DNA of 64,000 nucleotides from Brachypterus glaber (Eukaryota; Arthropoda; Insecta; Coleoptera; Kateretidae), in the NCBI GenBank assembly GCA_958510825.1, contig OY294045.1:14373916-14437915 (forward strand). Reading direction: 5' to 3'. This document shows, piece after piece, positions 44,532-58,039 of the stretch (the stretch's first letter is position 1; every line of letters starts with the position of its first letter). The translations under genes and the position numbers were made by a program. Under the pieces are notes generated by a model that was given only the letters and a program-made list of their open reading frames with translations, did no database searches and had not been told where the DNA came from.

Positions 44532-44533
44532 TA

Positions 44534-45528
44534 TAATTATATAACTCATGTTATAATTATCTTGGGACTGAAATTTTTATACTCAGAGTTAAACCCTACA
44601 TAATATCATCCTAAGATTCATGGATTAGTGTGCTATAATATTAACAGTAATTGTTTTTTTTTTAAATAAAATAAACTTTTTAAAATAAAATATGAAAGTC
44701 GTCCTGTCATTATTATCAATTATTAATAATTAGGTTTAAATTTTAAGCATTATAGCTTATTATAAATAAATAAATAAACTAGCAATGTTTATTAGTTTTA
44801 ATTATTTTTTATATTTGCTCTGATAAACTTAAATTGTCGCTTATTTATGTGCCAAATTAAATTTATTTATTTTAATAAAATGAGAGAAAAAATTAAAATA
44901 TTTCAAATTACAGAAAAATCAGGGTTGATGTCGGTTGAAATATTTAGAGCTTTATTTATAAAACGTAGAAACCAGCTATTGACGTCTTAAAATAAAGATC
45001 GATAAATCTCGATATCCTTTTAAGTAGTATTTTAAGAGTTAACAACATTTTGAAAGAGAGAAAGTACAAAAACTAACTTTACACAAAGAGATTTAAGTCT
45101 CACATACGTGCACACACAGAAAAAAAGTTCTAACATCAGTATTTGTGATACTTGTGTCATATACTAAGTTAGATAAAAGTCGTGATGCAAGTAAAATAAA
45201 ATACTTGATATAAGAATAATTATATAAATTTAAAAAAATGCAATAATTTATTTCAAGTACAATTTGTGCTTGTTTCCAAGAAAATAGTATTAGTAGGTTT
45301 TATTCACTTGGACTCTTTCATTTAAGTTTCTTTTTAAATCAATACAAGAAATTTTATATGATGATAACAAAAACGTAGCAAGATCGTAATTGTTACGGTT
45401 ATATTTTCCCCGTTTTGGTAGTATCTACGTAATTACTACGTAATTATAGGGTTCCCAAAACTAGTCGCCGCTACTAAATTTGTGCAGTTGGGGTAATGAT
45501 CAGGTAGCGGCAACCCAAAATGCTAGTT
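44534..45528. other. AT-rich DNA, nothing seen
   Basis: No gene or clear repeat. A local direct repeat TACTACGTAATTA occurs near 45430. Confidence 0.3.
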
Positions 45529-45783
45529 GGGCTCTACCCAACGAACTAATAACTCTTCTCTCTAGAATACGCATACCGTTAATATAAAGTATCGCCAACA
45601 TCTCGGTTTGTTTGTAAACAAATAGTAGGTATATTCAGGCCTGAACAATAACAATTACCAGTAACAGTTATTGTTGTCTCTGTTATAACAAAGCTGTGCG
45701 AGTAAGACAGACAAATGTATATGTTACGTTTTTGTCAGTTTTTACAAAAGAGAGAAGAGTTATTAGTTAGTTGGCTCTATCCC
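45529..45783. mobile_element. 255-bp MITE with AACTAATAACTCTTCTCTC arms
   Basis: GGGCTCTACCCAACGAACTA...ATAACTCTTCTCTC is mirrored by GAGAGAAGAGTTATTAGTTA...GCTCTATCCC. The centre contains GTAACAGTTATTG words. Confidence 0.65.
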
Positions 45784-47337
45784 TCTTTTCGTATTTAATT
45801 TAATTAACTTAGGTCTTACCTTTTTCTGGGCTTTTTATCTGAAAAACACAAAATGTTGATAAAAACATAATTATTTGTCCACTAGTTCACTCTCAAGTAT
45901 AGAGCACAACGTGATACACATATAAATAATATAAATGTTAAAACTTAAATCACTCTTTCAGATTATTTAAAAAAAAACACCAAATATGTCTAAAATTTGA
46001 ATATCGTTACGATATACTGATATTAGTAAAAATATAAAATAGATTTACCCTAAACAGAGAAAAAGATTTAAATTTAAACTACTTTCTTACGATTTTTAAA
46101 ACAAATTAGTCAATAGGGTTTGGACTTTTTAATTCAAATATTTATATTATTAGTCCTCATGCCTTTATGCAACATTATTATATTAGTGCACTAATATTAG
46201 AGCATCTTCACCGCACGGATATTCACGTTACTCTGAAAATTGCAAAATTTGATCGAATTTCATGAAAGATTATTTATTATTTTCATTATTTTATTCCCAA
46301 TTGAATGATATACTTTCATGCAATATAATAGAAAGGAAAAGGATTGGTGATTGTACCAATTTTTTTATTGATTAGCTGGACCAGCCAAGCTGGTTGAAGA
46401 TGTAAAGGTGATAAAACGGTGAATGTATAACAGAGTTAAATCAGCGAAAGCACCTTAAAAATTAAATGATTGTTACTGTTTAAATTTCACAATTTTAAGT
46501 CATAATCTACTGAAGTAAATAAACCAAAAGAAAAAAAATAATGATTTGTTATAACATTTTGAATATACGCATTTACGGAGAAATTAAAAATATTCTGTTA
46601 ACAATAAGTTTAAGATAACTTTAAAAACTTATTATCTGCTAGTTGTCTTAGCAGTAGATTTATAATTTATATATTATTGGTTTTTAAACTGTTAATTGTT
46701 ATTTAAAAATACTAAACTATCTAGACCTTTATTATCAGATAATAATTATTAGTTAAAATTATAATCCTCCGTTCTTAGCTTATATTCGAATCCTTAGGTG
46801 GGTCGGAAATTGGATTTAAAGGAGATGCCCAAGCATTGATTTTATTAAAATTAAGTATTAATTAGAAAAATGTGATAAAATTAGAAAAATTTTATTTGTT
46901 TTTAAGAAATAGAATAGAAATAAAAAGACAAAGCTTTACGTAAATTTTACTTTTCGGCTTGATTAATCCATGCATTTCCGAAACTTTAAAAAAATTCCTA
47001 ATAAATAGTGAAACTAATGTACTTAACTCTGTTTTTTGCTAAAAATTCTATATTTTTAAATAACGGAGATATAGCTTGACAAGAACGTGGTGGGACACCC
47101 GGTATACTAATAACTTATCACAAAATTACCTAACACAATAATAATGAGCCCACTTTAAGTAAATAAATTTCAAATATAAATAATGTTAATATAAAAATTA
47201 AAAAAAAATCCTTTCCAGGGGACTGTAATGCTACCAAGGAGAATCATGTTTTTCGTAGAGAAAGGCTAAAATACTAATAAAGAAATGCACAAGAGTGACA
47301 TGTACCCAAATTTCATAAATTTCAATGAAAAATGCAT
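45784..47337. other. AT-rich DNA, contig end
   Basis: Nothing coding is seen. GGTGGGACACCCGGTATAC near 47090 looks like a solo terminus of a repeat with TACCGGGTGTCCCA ends; no partner was found. Confidence 0.3.
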
Positions 47338-47537
47338 NNNNNNNNNNNNNNNNNNNNNNNNNNNNNNNNNNNNNNNNNNNNNNNNNNNNNNNNNNNNNNN
47401 NNNNNNNNNNNNNNNNNNNNNNNNNNNNNNNNNNNNNNNNNNNNNNNNNNNNNNNNNNNNNNNNNNNNNNNNNNNNNNNNNNNNNNNNNNNNNNNNNNNN
47501 NNNNNNNNNNNNNNNNNNNNNNNNNNNNNNNNNNNNN
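47338..47537. other. Assembly gap, 200 N
   Basis: Exactly 200 unknown bases, a placeholder size. Open frames crossing it are meaningless. Confidence 0.99.
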
Positions 47538-47844
47538 CGATTTTTTTTATAGGGTTATAGCGTTTTTAATGGTTTTAATTTAGAAAAAGCTAATATCCTA
47601 GAATATTATTTAAATATTAAAGTACCAGTAACGGCATCCATAAGATATTAGATATAACATGAATGTGGATTTATGATGTCACAAACACGTTATTTTCGGG
47701 ATGTCATTGTGTGATGTTATTAGGGGCGGACTTAGGACATCCCCACCATGCTACATTCTTGTTAAATGAGACTACAATCTTAACATCACATGTCACATAT
47801 TAACGTGGCTTTCACATGAATGTCATGTTATTTTGCTACCTGGG
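47538..47844. mobile_element. Right part of the CCCAGGTAGCAA element (copy of 34816-35591)
   Basis: Only the right portion is present because the contig begins inside the element. Confidence 0.75.
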
Positions 47845-47870
47845 TAGGTATTTAAATATAATTTTTGTTT

Positions 47871-48019
47871 AAAGGCATATCCACTGGATCGCATAACAAC
47901 ATAGTACATAAGAATGCGGTGCCGTGATTGGCTTACAAGATACATGGCGGCACATCAAGCCAATCACGGCATCGGATTTTATGTTTTATGTTCTTATGCA
48001 AGCTTCTGTATAGGCCTTT
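47871..48019. mobile_element. Family A MITE (copy of 35618-35766)
   Basis: Same sequence as the first-block copy. Confidence 0.75.
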
Positions 48020-48851
48020 AGGTGATAGATATATTTCGAGCAAAATTTAATTTAATGAGATCATTTACGTGATGACCTTTCTGAAATATTTCTCCCAGTC
48101 TCTAAAATAAACCCCAATGTGTATTTTTTTTAATGAAGTTCCTGAATATATTAGAAACGCTGTATATAGAAAACAAAACACAAATATATTTTTTAACTAA
48201 TATTTCAAAGTTATTTTGCATCAGTATTATTTAAAAAACTGCTTTAAGTTAAAGCCTTTAACCGTGCTTAAAAAAAAAAAAAAAAAAAAAAAACAGGCCT
48301 GACAATTTGGAAAAATTCGACAAAATTTAGTGCATCTTTACAGTTGGTATAATATGCTGTTGTTTATTAAAACTTAAAATTATAAAAGAAAAAATAAATT
48401 GATGGTTTGAACTTGGTGTTTTTTGTTTTCTTAAACGGCGTGTTGAAGCTATACTTAACATATTGTATACCTATTGAGAAATCTTCTCGTTTGCATCTAA
48501 GGAAGTACATGTAATTTAAAAAGTAGCCTTGGTCATTTCATATGTTCATTCTTCATTTGTATGGTTGCTTTCATTCCAAATGGGGAAAAATTGAATTCCT
48601 CTCTTTCAGATTTTTACATAAATTTTAAATCGTTTCAGTTTTTACCAAAGGATCAATTTGATACCAAGAATCTTGGTTCAAAATATTATTTTTTTTTTGC
48701 AAAAATTGCTTTATGTTAGACTGTAGACTTAGCTTAATTTATCATCTACAAGTTGCATAATCTACAGTGTAGAATAGTCGATTCAGAAGAGGCGTACCAG
48801 GATTTGGTGGTGACATTTTTGAAGTATTTATCTTGCCTACTAATAAAGAAA

Positions 48852-49366
48852 CCTAAACTTAAACATTAGATCATATATACATGTTTGTTTGTTTAACCTC
48901 GTACTATTCTACCTAATTAAGCATCCCCTAAGTCCAGGACTTGTGTGGGCTAGTAGTAGAGGGAACCACCGGCTTATACTGACTTTCGAACCAGTTTCTA
49001 GGGAGTGTCCGTTTCACTTATCGCCTTCGCCAAATTTCAATTATTAATTAACTGAAAAAGGCAAATCGGCGCCAGTGAGAATCGAACTCACGATAGTAGA
49101 CTTGCTATGCATACGCGCTAGCCACTACGCTATGCCTCCCACATAGATGCGCCTTGAGTCCACGTCAAACCGAAATGTTTCCATTGCTATATCCAGGTAG
49201 ATTTCACCTTCCCGCTTTGGTTTGTTTACAAATATGTTATAATTTACCTCCTCGCAACCTCACCGCTATAGTGGTTTGTTTACAATTGGCTTTGTATATG
49301 TTCTACATAAAACAAATCAACATTAATGCCATATCTATGTATATATGATCTAATACTTAAACTAGG
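48852..49366. mobile_element. SINE-hosting inverted-repeat element (copy of 36598-37112)
   Basis: Same TIRs and the same nested SINE as the first-block copy. Confidence 0.6.
48895..49140 (-). mobile_element. tRNA-derived SINE (copy of 36641-36886)
   Basis: Head at 49140-49068, identical A and B boxes. One T-to-C change in the body (TACCTAATTAAG) is visible. Confidence 0.85.
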
Positions 49367-49371
49367 ATTTA

Positions 49372-49607
49372 TTTGTTATGCAATAACCCTCTAACCCATA
49401 TTGTGAGATGACAGTAAATTTTGGAACTTTTTCCTTAACAACTTTTAAACATTTTGACTAAAACACTTAAAATTAAGCATTTGTTTCTATTGTTTATGTA
49501 TCAGAACATGTACAAAATATGTAATCTTTAATTTAATTTCTTTTAAAGATGTTGGGTAAAATTTTCTGTAACCTACTGTAGGTTAGACGGTTATTGCATA
49601 ACAAAGC
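49372..49607. mobile_element. TTTGTTATGCAATAAC MITE (copy of 37118-37353)
   Basis: Second-block copy. Confidence 0.7.
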
Positions 49608-49745
49608 CCAATTATAATCTGGTAGTTAATAGTCTTATGCCAATAACCTTATTACTACAATAAAATGAATTAATACTAAAAAGTTATTATTTATAACAAC
49701 TGCATGCTATATTTTAATATAGTAAAAACCTAAATTTATTAATAA

Positions 49746-50898
49746 CACTAGGCAACAAAACTGAACTTTTTTTTTCCCCGATCGGAAAGTAAATTTTTAT
49801 TACTAATTCGAGAATGTAGAAAGCGAATCTGACCTTAAAAAAAATTCAGCACCTAAATTTTTTGAGATACAAAAGTCCAGGAAATAATGACGTTTTTTTT
49901 CAAAATCTTAAAAAAAAATAGTAGGATTTTGAATATTTTAGGGTATATTAAAAAAAAATACGAGGAATTCAAAAATCTATATGTCAAGAACCTACTGTCA
50001 GAGTAAGTACGCGAAAAAAATAAAAAGCTAAAAATTAAAGTGCAGACTTAACTTAATTGCTCTTTTGTGGCAAAACTATCAAATCTGTATAAAAATTTTA
50101 TAGGACCTAATTTGTAGATTATAAAATTCTCTACAAAAATATTTATAAAAATATTTTTTTTGCTTAGTTTGTTCGTAAAAAGTAAATAAATGAAAAAGAA
50201 ACAAAATTAAAGTACACAGTGTAAACTTTTTTCCCGAGCCCAAAAAATATATTTTTCTTATCAATTTAAAGGCGCAGAATCCAAACTTGACCTTAAAAAA
50301 ATCCAGCAAGTCTTATTTTTTAAATTTTAGTACAGGCAATTATGCCAATTTAAAAATAATTTATAAAACAAAATATTATGTCTTTTTTTTTTGTTTTTTT
50401 TAATGGTTCTACATCATAAAAATGTTACTTTATTACATAAGAACCATATTACGTAACATTTTTTTAGTTCATTTTTGACCCCCCTAGTAATGATTTTTGA
50501 CAATTTTTAGCATGAGTACGTGGCGATAAGCTTGTCCCCTTATGCACCCTTCTCCTTACCCTCCACCCCTACTTAGTTTTGTCACATTATCCATGTTTTT
50601 TTTAATTTTTTTTTCATAATATCCCTAATTATTCTACCTATGAATTTAAAGTTTCCATGTTTTAAGTTGGGTATTTTTTAACTAATATTGAGTCTAAATT
50701 TGTCCTCGGAATATTTTTATCTCCCATGATTTTAGAACAAAAGAGGGATAAAATAACGATTTTTTAACATTTTTATCTCATTTTTCTCAGAAAACTTAGG
50801 TAATAGAAATATTCTGAGGCCAGATTCGGTTTCAGCGACCCAAAATTAGTTAAAAAGCATATGACTCCAATCAGGGCAAGAAACCGTGTTGCCTAGTG
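49746..50898. mobile_element. CACTAGGCAACA element (copy of 37492-38642)
   Basis: Second-block copy, longer by two bases through homopolymer changes. Confidence 0.55.
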
Positions 50899-51252
50899 TA
50901 ATTTCATAGCTAGCACCTAGTTACTTTAAATTATAAAATACCTAATCCATAAATGAAAATTTAATTTGTAAGATTTTGGAATTAGATGGCACTTAATATT
51001 GTAATGCATAATAATTTATTGCAGCGTTAACAGTTAGATTTTAAATATTTTTATGGTATATTACTGATTTTTTTTTAATATAATAAAATTTCATATAATT
51101 TATATGTTAATAAGATTTATTGTAGGTAATATTTTAAATTTTCAAGTCAAGAATTATTATCAAGAGTATATTGTAAATTACCAATAGTATTTATACCATA
51201 TGGTAAATATTTGTTATCTTAAAAACATAATTTTTTTAAATGGGCATACCTA

Positions 51253-51484
51253 CACTGATAAAACTGTTTATTTGTGTCAGCAAAATATTTGGTTGTATAT
51301 TGCCAATTGAATTATTTGGTTGTGACAAATAAATTTTATTTCTGTCAAATAAACTATTATGTTTCCATTAATAAATCATTTTGAAAATAAAATATTTGTT
51401 TACATAAACTAAATAATAATAAATTTGTTAATCACAACAAAATAATTTAATTGGCCATATCCAAATAAATCCTTTTTATCAGTG
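51253..51484. mobile_element. Family E MITE (copy of 38997-39228)
   Basis: Carries a small cluster of substitutions in the left arm (GTATATTGCCAATTG), the densest difference between the two blocks that I saw. Confidence 0.8.
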
Positions 51485-51511
51485 TAATTTAATTAATTAT
51501 AATTAAAAAAA

Positions 51512-52035
51512 CTATATAAAACATTTTACTATTCCTTAAAACGACTTTTGTTTGATTAACGCAGTCGTCCCTCCGAAGTGACTGATCGATTTCGTGCTTT
51601 TTAGCACTCTTCAGAGCCACATATCGGTAGTAGGGACAACTACGAAAATCAAATCTTTTCCATATATCTCTATATAGAGTTTAAAAATCGTTGTAAGGAA
51701 AAGCCAAAACAGCTAGCGACATCTACTGCTAAAAGCAGAGACTGGATAAACCTATCGACAGTCCAAAAAAGGAAGCAGTTATTGGTTTCAAGAACCTATT
51801 GCACGCTGTCGATAGGGGGCAGATTAATCAATGCCACGGTGGACATTCCTTACAACGATTTTTAAACTCTATATAGAGATATATGGAAAAGATTTGATTT
51901 TCGTAGTTGTCCCTACTACCGATATGTGGCTCTGAAGAGTGCTAAAAAGCACGAAATCGATCAGTCACTTCGGAGGGAACGACTGCGTTAATCAAACAAA
52001 AGTCGTTTTAAGGAATAGTAAAATGTTTTATATAG
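51512..52035. mobile_element. Foldback with 189-bp arms (copy of 39256-39778)
   Basis: One extra A in the right arm (GGAGGGAACGACTG) breaks the otherwise perfect symmetry. Confidence 0.8.
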
Positions 52036-52089
52036 ATTTTTTAAATTTGTAAATATCAAACAATTTAATTTAGTTAATTATAATTAATA

Positions 52090-52538
52090 ACACAGACAGT
52101 CTGATTTCCCAGAGGTGACAAACATTTCTATACGTTTTTGGTTTGCTGAATCCGAATATGGAGTTGGTTTGATCCGGTCAGATCGCATTTCTTTCCTAAC
52201 CTCAAAAAAGTGACAGTTGAAACACTTTTCATCACTTTTTTGAGTTTTGATGTTATGCACAGGCACACGAAAAAAAAGGTCTTGCCCATCAGAAGAGACA
52301 AACATTTCTATAAGTTTCTGGGGCCGCTGAATCCGAATCCGGCGTTGGTTTGGCTCGATTAGATCGCATTTCATTAATAACTAAAAAAAGTGATGAAAGT
52401 TGAAACATTTTATTACTTTTTTGAGGTTAGCAATGATATGCGATCTGACCGACCCCATATTCGGATTTAGCGGCCACAAAAACATAAAGAATTGTTTGTC
52501 TCGTCTGGGGAATCAGACCTTTTTTTGTGTGCCTGTGT
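52090..52538. mobile_element. ACACAGACAG element (copy of 39833-40281)
   Basis: Second-block copy, no differences noticed. Confidence 0.7.
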
Positions 52539-53010
52539 AATTATTTAGTTAAAAGTAAAATTAGACATGCACTAATTAAATTTTAAGCCAAGTTTTACAT
52601 AAATACTGAATTATATTCTTAACTATATATTTTTAAAAACGAGAAATATTTTTTTGCTCTTTTATGCATAACAAGTACCTACAATTTTGAAATAACTTAC
52701 CTACACATTAAAAACATTAACAACATTTACCCACGACATTACTCAATGCCTCCTTATTCCTACTACTTAGTTTGTTTAGGGTTCCTTAAAAGCATATTGC
52801 TTTAGCTTGTCTGTCCGTCTGTCTATCCGTCCAACTTTCTATCTGCGGAAATCGCGAAACGCTATTTAACTGAACCCAAAAATTAATGTTATTATACGTT
52901 TACTTCGGACCCCGAAAAGAACCAAAATGTCCGTCCGTCTGTCCGTATGTCACGTTTTCTAGTCGGCACGATAACTAAAAATATAATAATCCGACTTACC
53001 GAGGGGACGA

Positions 53011-53986
53011 TGTGGTATACAGATCCTCTCTTTCTATCCGGATCGAAGGATCAATGTTTCGGATAGCTTCAATGTACTGGGCTGTACTCCAATTTTGGGA
53101 CTTACTCAACATCTAGCCTCAGAGGTTTGTAGATAGGCTTAAGTTCAGAGTGAGTCAAAGGTGTTAAATTAAAGATTGACCATACTTGATGGTAATTTTA
53201 TTTGAAGAGAATTTGGTTTTTATACAATTTTGAACTTAAGTGTTTTATTAATCTGCACGATTTAGCATTGACTATGTTTTATATTTTAATATCGCTGTTC
53301 CTTGTAACCAAATTCTTATTTTCTATACAAATATGTATATTTTAAATAATGCCTTATCAGGTTTTCTGAACAAAGTATAAAAAACTATTTTGGGGCAAAT
53401 GCATAATTTAGCAATCAGTTGAATGCGGGGCCTCGCGGGGCCAGCAAAGTCCGAAAGAGAATATTTTCGTCTTCGAGTAATAGGCACTAGGTAATTGTAA
53501 TGTGGTATACAGATCCTTTCTTTCTATCCGGATCGAAGGACCAATGTTTCGGATAGCTTCAATGGACTGGGCTGTACTCCAATTTTGGGACTTACTCAAC
53601 ATCTAGCCTCAGAGGTTTGTAGATAGGCTTAAGTTCAGAGTGAGTCAAAGGTGTTAAATTAAAGATTGACCATACTTGATGGTAATTTTATTTGAAGAGA
53701 ATTTGGTTTTTATACAATTTTGAACTTAAGTGTTTTATTAATCTGCACGATTTAGCATTGACTATGTTTTATATTTTAATATCGCTGTTCCTTGCAAACA
53801 AATTTTTCGTTTCTATACAAATATGTACATTTTAAATAATGCCTGTTCAGGTTCTCTGAACAAAGTATAAAAAACAATTTTGGTGCAAATGCATAATTTA
53901 GCAATCAGTTGAATGCGGGGCCCCGCGGGGCCAGCAAAGTCCGAAAGAGAATATTTTCGTCTTCGAGTAATAGGCACTAGGTAATT
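53011..53986. repeat. 490-bp tandem repeat (copy of 40754-41729)
   Basis: Same two units; one C-to-T change in the GC-rich word (GGGGCCTCGCGGGG) of the first unit. Confidence 0.85.
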
Positions 53987-55507
53987 TTTATTCGTTTGTA
54001 AGTTATGGACTAAACCCAAGAAAAGTAAAATAGCTGAATTCTAATATACTCATGAGAACAACAAAATTTCCGAAAAAAAAAATAACCAAAAAGAAGAAAA
54101 TACATAACAATCAAGTAAAAGTTTTTCATAAAATTACATAAAGTTTTAAAACATATTTATATGCGCTTCTGTTTTAAGTGAGAGCTCTTAGTTAAAGTTA
54201 CGTAATTAATAAAAGATGATTTATATTAGGTTATTGATATAATAAAAAGGAGAAATGCCGCGCTATTAATATTAACAACCTTGATAATGAAATGAAAGTG
54301 ATTGGTTAGTTCATTCCTCTCGAGGAAGTATTTTATAAGTGCTTTTAATTAGTTATCTATAAGATATAATGGATAACACAAAATGTAGGGTTGTAGTTTC
54401 CTGAATTCCACTTATGCCGTAACGATTTCCAGGCTTATGATCACAGAAAATAATAATTAAAAAAGAAAATAAAAGAACTGACTTCTGTATCTCTAAAAAC
54501 TAAAAAATTAATAATAAGAGAGGGTTCCAATATCACCATTCTTTAAATTAAATTCTAAAAATTATTTTTGATGTCAATTAAATGGTTTGCTGCTAAATTG
54601 GCATCGACTTTAGTTTTTACTTTTTAGAGATATAGTCGGTTCATTTGTTTGCTAATTTTTTTTAACTTTTTGAAGGCACAGAAGTCGGTTTATTTTTTAT
54701 GTTTATTTTCAAATTCATCTATATAAACTTGTGACTTCATGTGAACTTAATGATAGTTGTCCTTCGATCTAGCCAGTTTTCTGGCATTACAAACGCATTG
54801 AAATATTTTTTTTTTACTCCAGTATTATTTATATTTGAGTGCCCCAGAATCCCAATTTTAAACGAAATATTAAAGAATTTCTTTGTCAGACTTTTGTAAT
54901 TTTCCTTTGGTATTGTATATTGCAGGTCTTAAAACCAAATGCATTTAAAATATTTTTAGCCTGACGTAACATTTAAGTGACCCCTTAATTTAATTTTTTT
55001 TCGAAATCGATTAATCATACGGTATCAAACAAGAGTACCTTTATTATGTATAAAACCTGAGGAATCACATATATGATAAAAAAAATACAAAAAAGTTACA
55101 CAGAAAAAAATTTGGTACCAAAACGTGTTACGGCTCCCCGTTTCGCAGGCCCCTGGTTAAAATAACTACATGATAACGATATAAGATAATAGGCCTTACT
55201 AAGCTCAGATCATATGAAAAACCTTGTTGCTATAGCTTATAGGGTTCCTATGTTATTAAATAAAAACCGATTTTTTTAGCCTCTTGCAAAAGGGCTTAGC
55301 TCCCTTACGACGCATTTTTAGACATATGTTTACAGGATATTTTTTATATTTTCTGATGTAGAATAATCCCCTTTTTGCTATACTCCCACAATCCGATAAT
55401 GTGTATAAAATTGCGGACATGGATTTTCCAATAGCCTAGAAATTCGAGAGTCCTAACTCGACGGACCACATTGCAATATGGTCCGCAAATCCTATTATAA
55501 TTATATT
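53987..55507. other. Unassigned AT-rich DNA (copy of 41730-43250)
   Basis: Same content as the first block; nothing recognised. Confidence 0.3.
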
Positions 55508-55925
55508 TTCCACTACTAGTTTTAGAACATACCATTATTTATTTAACTGACATTTAAAAAAACTAAATTTTTAAACTTCAGTTCAAAGTATTTATTTGAT
55601 CTTTTCCACTACTAGTTTTGGAACATACCATTATTTATTTAACTGACATTTTAAAAAACTAAATTTTTAAACTTCAGTTCAAAGTATTTATTTGAGCAAA
55701 GGTCATTGATCAAGGCTACTTGATTTTAATGAAAATTTCAAGAAATATAATTTCTGTTAATAATTTATTTTTTTCACTACTAGCTTTAGAACATACCATT
55801 ATTTATCATGTTTTCAGACTGTGAAAAGACTATTATAGCCTCGCACTCTTAAATCCCTCGCTGCTACGCAGCTCGGGATTTAGTACGCTCGGCTATAAAA
55901 AATAACTTCTATACCTTGGTGTGTA
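55508..55925. repeat. Dispersed repeat D (copy of 43251-43668)
   Basis: Second-block copy with 1-bp indels in the tandem units. Confidence 0.65.
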
Positions 55926-55937
55926 ATTACTATTATA

Positions 55938-56787
55938 CAGTGCGTGCATTAAGTCTGGAATCACCCGATTAACTTTTTAGTTACAAGTAAAACACAAAAA
56001 CCCTCGGATAGGTCGATTTTAATTTTTAATTTTGCAAATTATGGTGTAATAAAAGTTATTAAAATTTGCACCCCCTTGCACCCTCACCCCCCAACTTTTT
56101 TTTTTCAAATAGCAACCTACCCCTTGTGACACTTCGTTGGAAAGGTAATTTAATAAGCTTTCCAACGGTGTATAATAAAGCCTAATTTGGTAAAGGGCTA
56201 ATGATAAAATGCACAATTTAGTTTATTATAAAGACATGTAAAGTATAACTTTAGTTCACTATAAATGTTCAAATTGATGTCCTTCAGCTCTTTGACAGTG
56301 GACAGTAAAAAAACGGGATTAAAATCGATTAAATAGTAAACATAAAATTGGTCAATAAAAAGAAAAAAAATTGCATTTTTCAACAGGGTATAAAATATTA
56401 CAATAAGTTTAAAACAACCTTATTTAGATTCTCAGGAAGGTGCCAAGTAGGAAATAGGGCAACAATTACCATATTATGCGTAATATTTCACACAAACAAT
56501 GTTTAAATAAAACATGCGTTTTTTCATAGACCCTTTAACAAATTAGGCTTTATCATACACTGTTGGAAAGCTTATTAAATTACCTTTCCAATGATGTATC
56601 ACAAGGGGTAGTTGCTATTTGAAAAAAAAAGTTGGGGGTGAGGGTGCAAGGGGGTGCCAATTTTGATAACTTTTTTTAGACCAAAATTTGCAGAATTAAA
56701 AATATAAATCGACCTGTCTGAGGATTTTTGTATTTTACTTGTAACTAAAAAGTTATTCGGGTGATTCCAGACTTAATGCACGCACTG
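55938..56787. mobile_element. Mariner-like MITE (copy of 43681-44531)
   Basis: TA at 55936-55937 and 56788-56789. Shorter by one base overall; T-run lengths differ. Confidence 0.85.
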
Positions 56788-56789
56788 TA

Positions 56790-57784
56790 TAATTATATAA
56801 CTCATGTTATAATTATCTTGGGACTGAAATTTTTATACTCAGAGTTAAACCCTACATAATATCATCCTAAGATTCATGGATTAGTGTGCTATAATATTAA
56901 CAGTAATTGTTTTTTTTTTAAATAAAATAAACTTTTTAAAATAAAATATGAAAGTCGTCCTGTCATTATTATCAATTATTAATAATTAGGTTTAAATTTT
57001 AAGCATTATAGCTTATTATAAATAAATAAATAAACTAGCAATGTTTATTAGTTTTAATTATTTTTTATATTTGCTCTGATAAACTTAAATTGTCGCTTAT
57101 TTATGTGCCAAATTAAATTTATTTATTTTAATAAAATGAGAGAAAAAATTAAAATATTTCAAATTACAGAAAAATCAGGGTTGATGTCGGTTGAAATATT
57201 TAGAGCTTTATTTATAAAACGTAGAAACCAGCTATTGACGTCTTAAAATAAAGATCGATAAATCTCGATATCCTTTTAAGTAGTATTTTAAGAGTTAACA
57301 ACATTTTGAAAGAGAGAAAGTACAAAAACTAACTTTACACAAAGAGATTTAAGTCTCACATACGTGCACACACAGAAAAAAAGTTCTAACATCAGTATTT
57401 GTGATACTTGTGTCATATACTAAGTTAGATAAAAGTCGTGATGCAAGTAAAATAAAATACTTGATATAAGAATAATTATATAAATTTAAAAAAATGCAAT
57501 AATTTATTTCAAGTACAATTTGTGCTTGTTTCCAAGAAAATAGTATTAGTAGGTTTTATTCACTTGGACTCTTTCATTTAAGTTTCTTTTTAAATCAATA
57601 CAAGAAATTTTATATGATGATAACAAAAACGTAGCAAGATCGTAATTGTTACGGTTATATTTTCCCCGTTTTGGTAGTATCTACGTAATTACTACGTAAT
57701 TATAGGGTTCCCAAAACTAGTCGCCGCTACTAAATTTGTGCAGTTGGGGTAATGATCAGGTAGCGGCAACCCAAAATGCTAGTT
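56790..57784. other. AT-rich DNA (copy of 44534-45528)
   Basis: Nothing recognised. Confidence 0.3.
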
Positions 57785-58039
57785 GGGCTCTACCCAACGA
57801 ACTAATAACTCTTCTCTCTAGAATACGCATACCGTTAATATAAAGTATCGCCAACATCTCGGTTTGTTTGTAAACAAATAGTAGGTATATTCAGGCCTGA
57901 ACAATAACAATTACCAGTAACAGTTATTGTTGTCTCTGTTATAACAAAGCTGTGCGAGTAAGACAGACAAATGTATATGTTACGTTTTTGTCAGTTTTTA
58001 CAAAAGAGAGAAGAGTTATTAGTTAGTTGGCTCTATCCC
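57785..58039. mobile_element. 255-bp MITE (copy of 45529-45783)
   Basis: Second-block copy. Confidence 0.65.

Larger units (their letters stand above)
35285..47337 (+). repeat. 12,053-bp duplicated block, copy 1
   Basis: Matches 47538-59590 over its full length with about 30 small substitutions and indels noticed by eye. It ends exactly at the N gap, while copy 2 continues into unique sequence. Probably a contig overlap rather than a genomic duplication. Confidence 0.95.
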
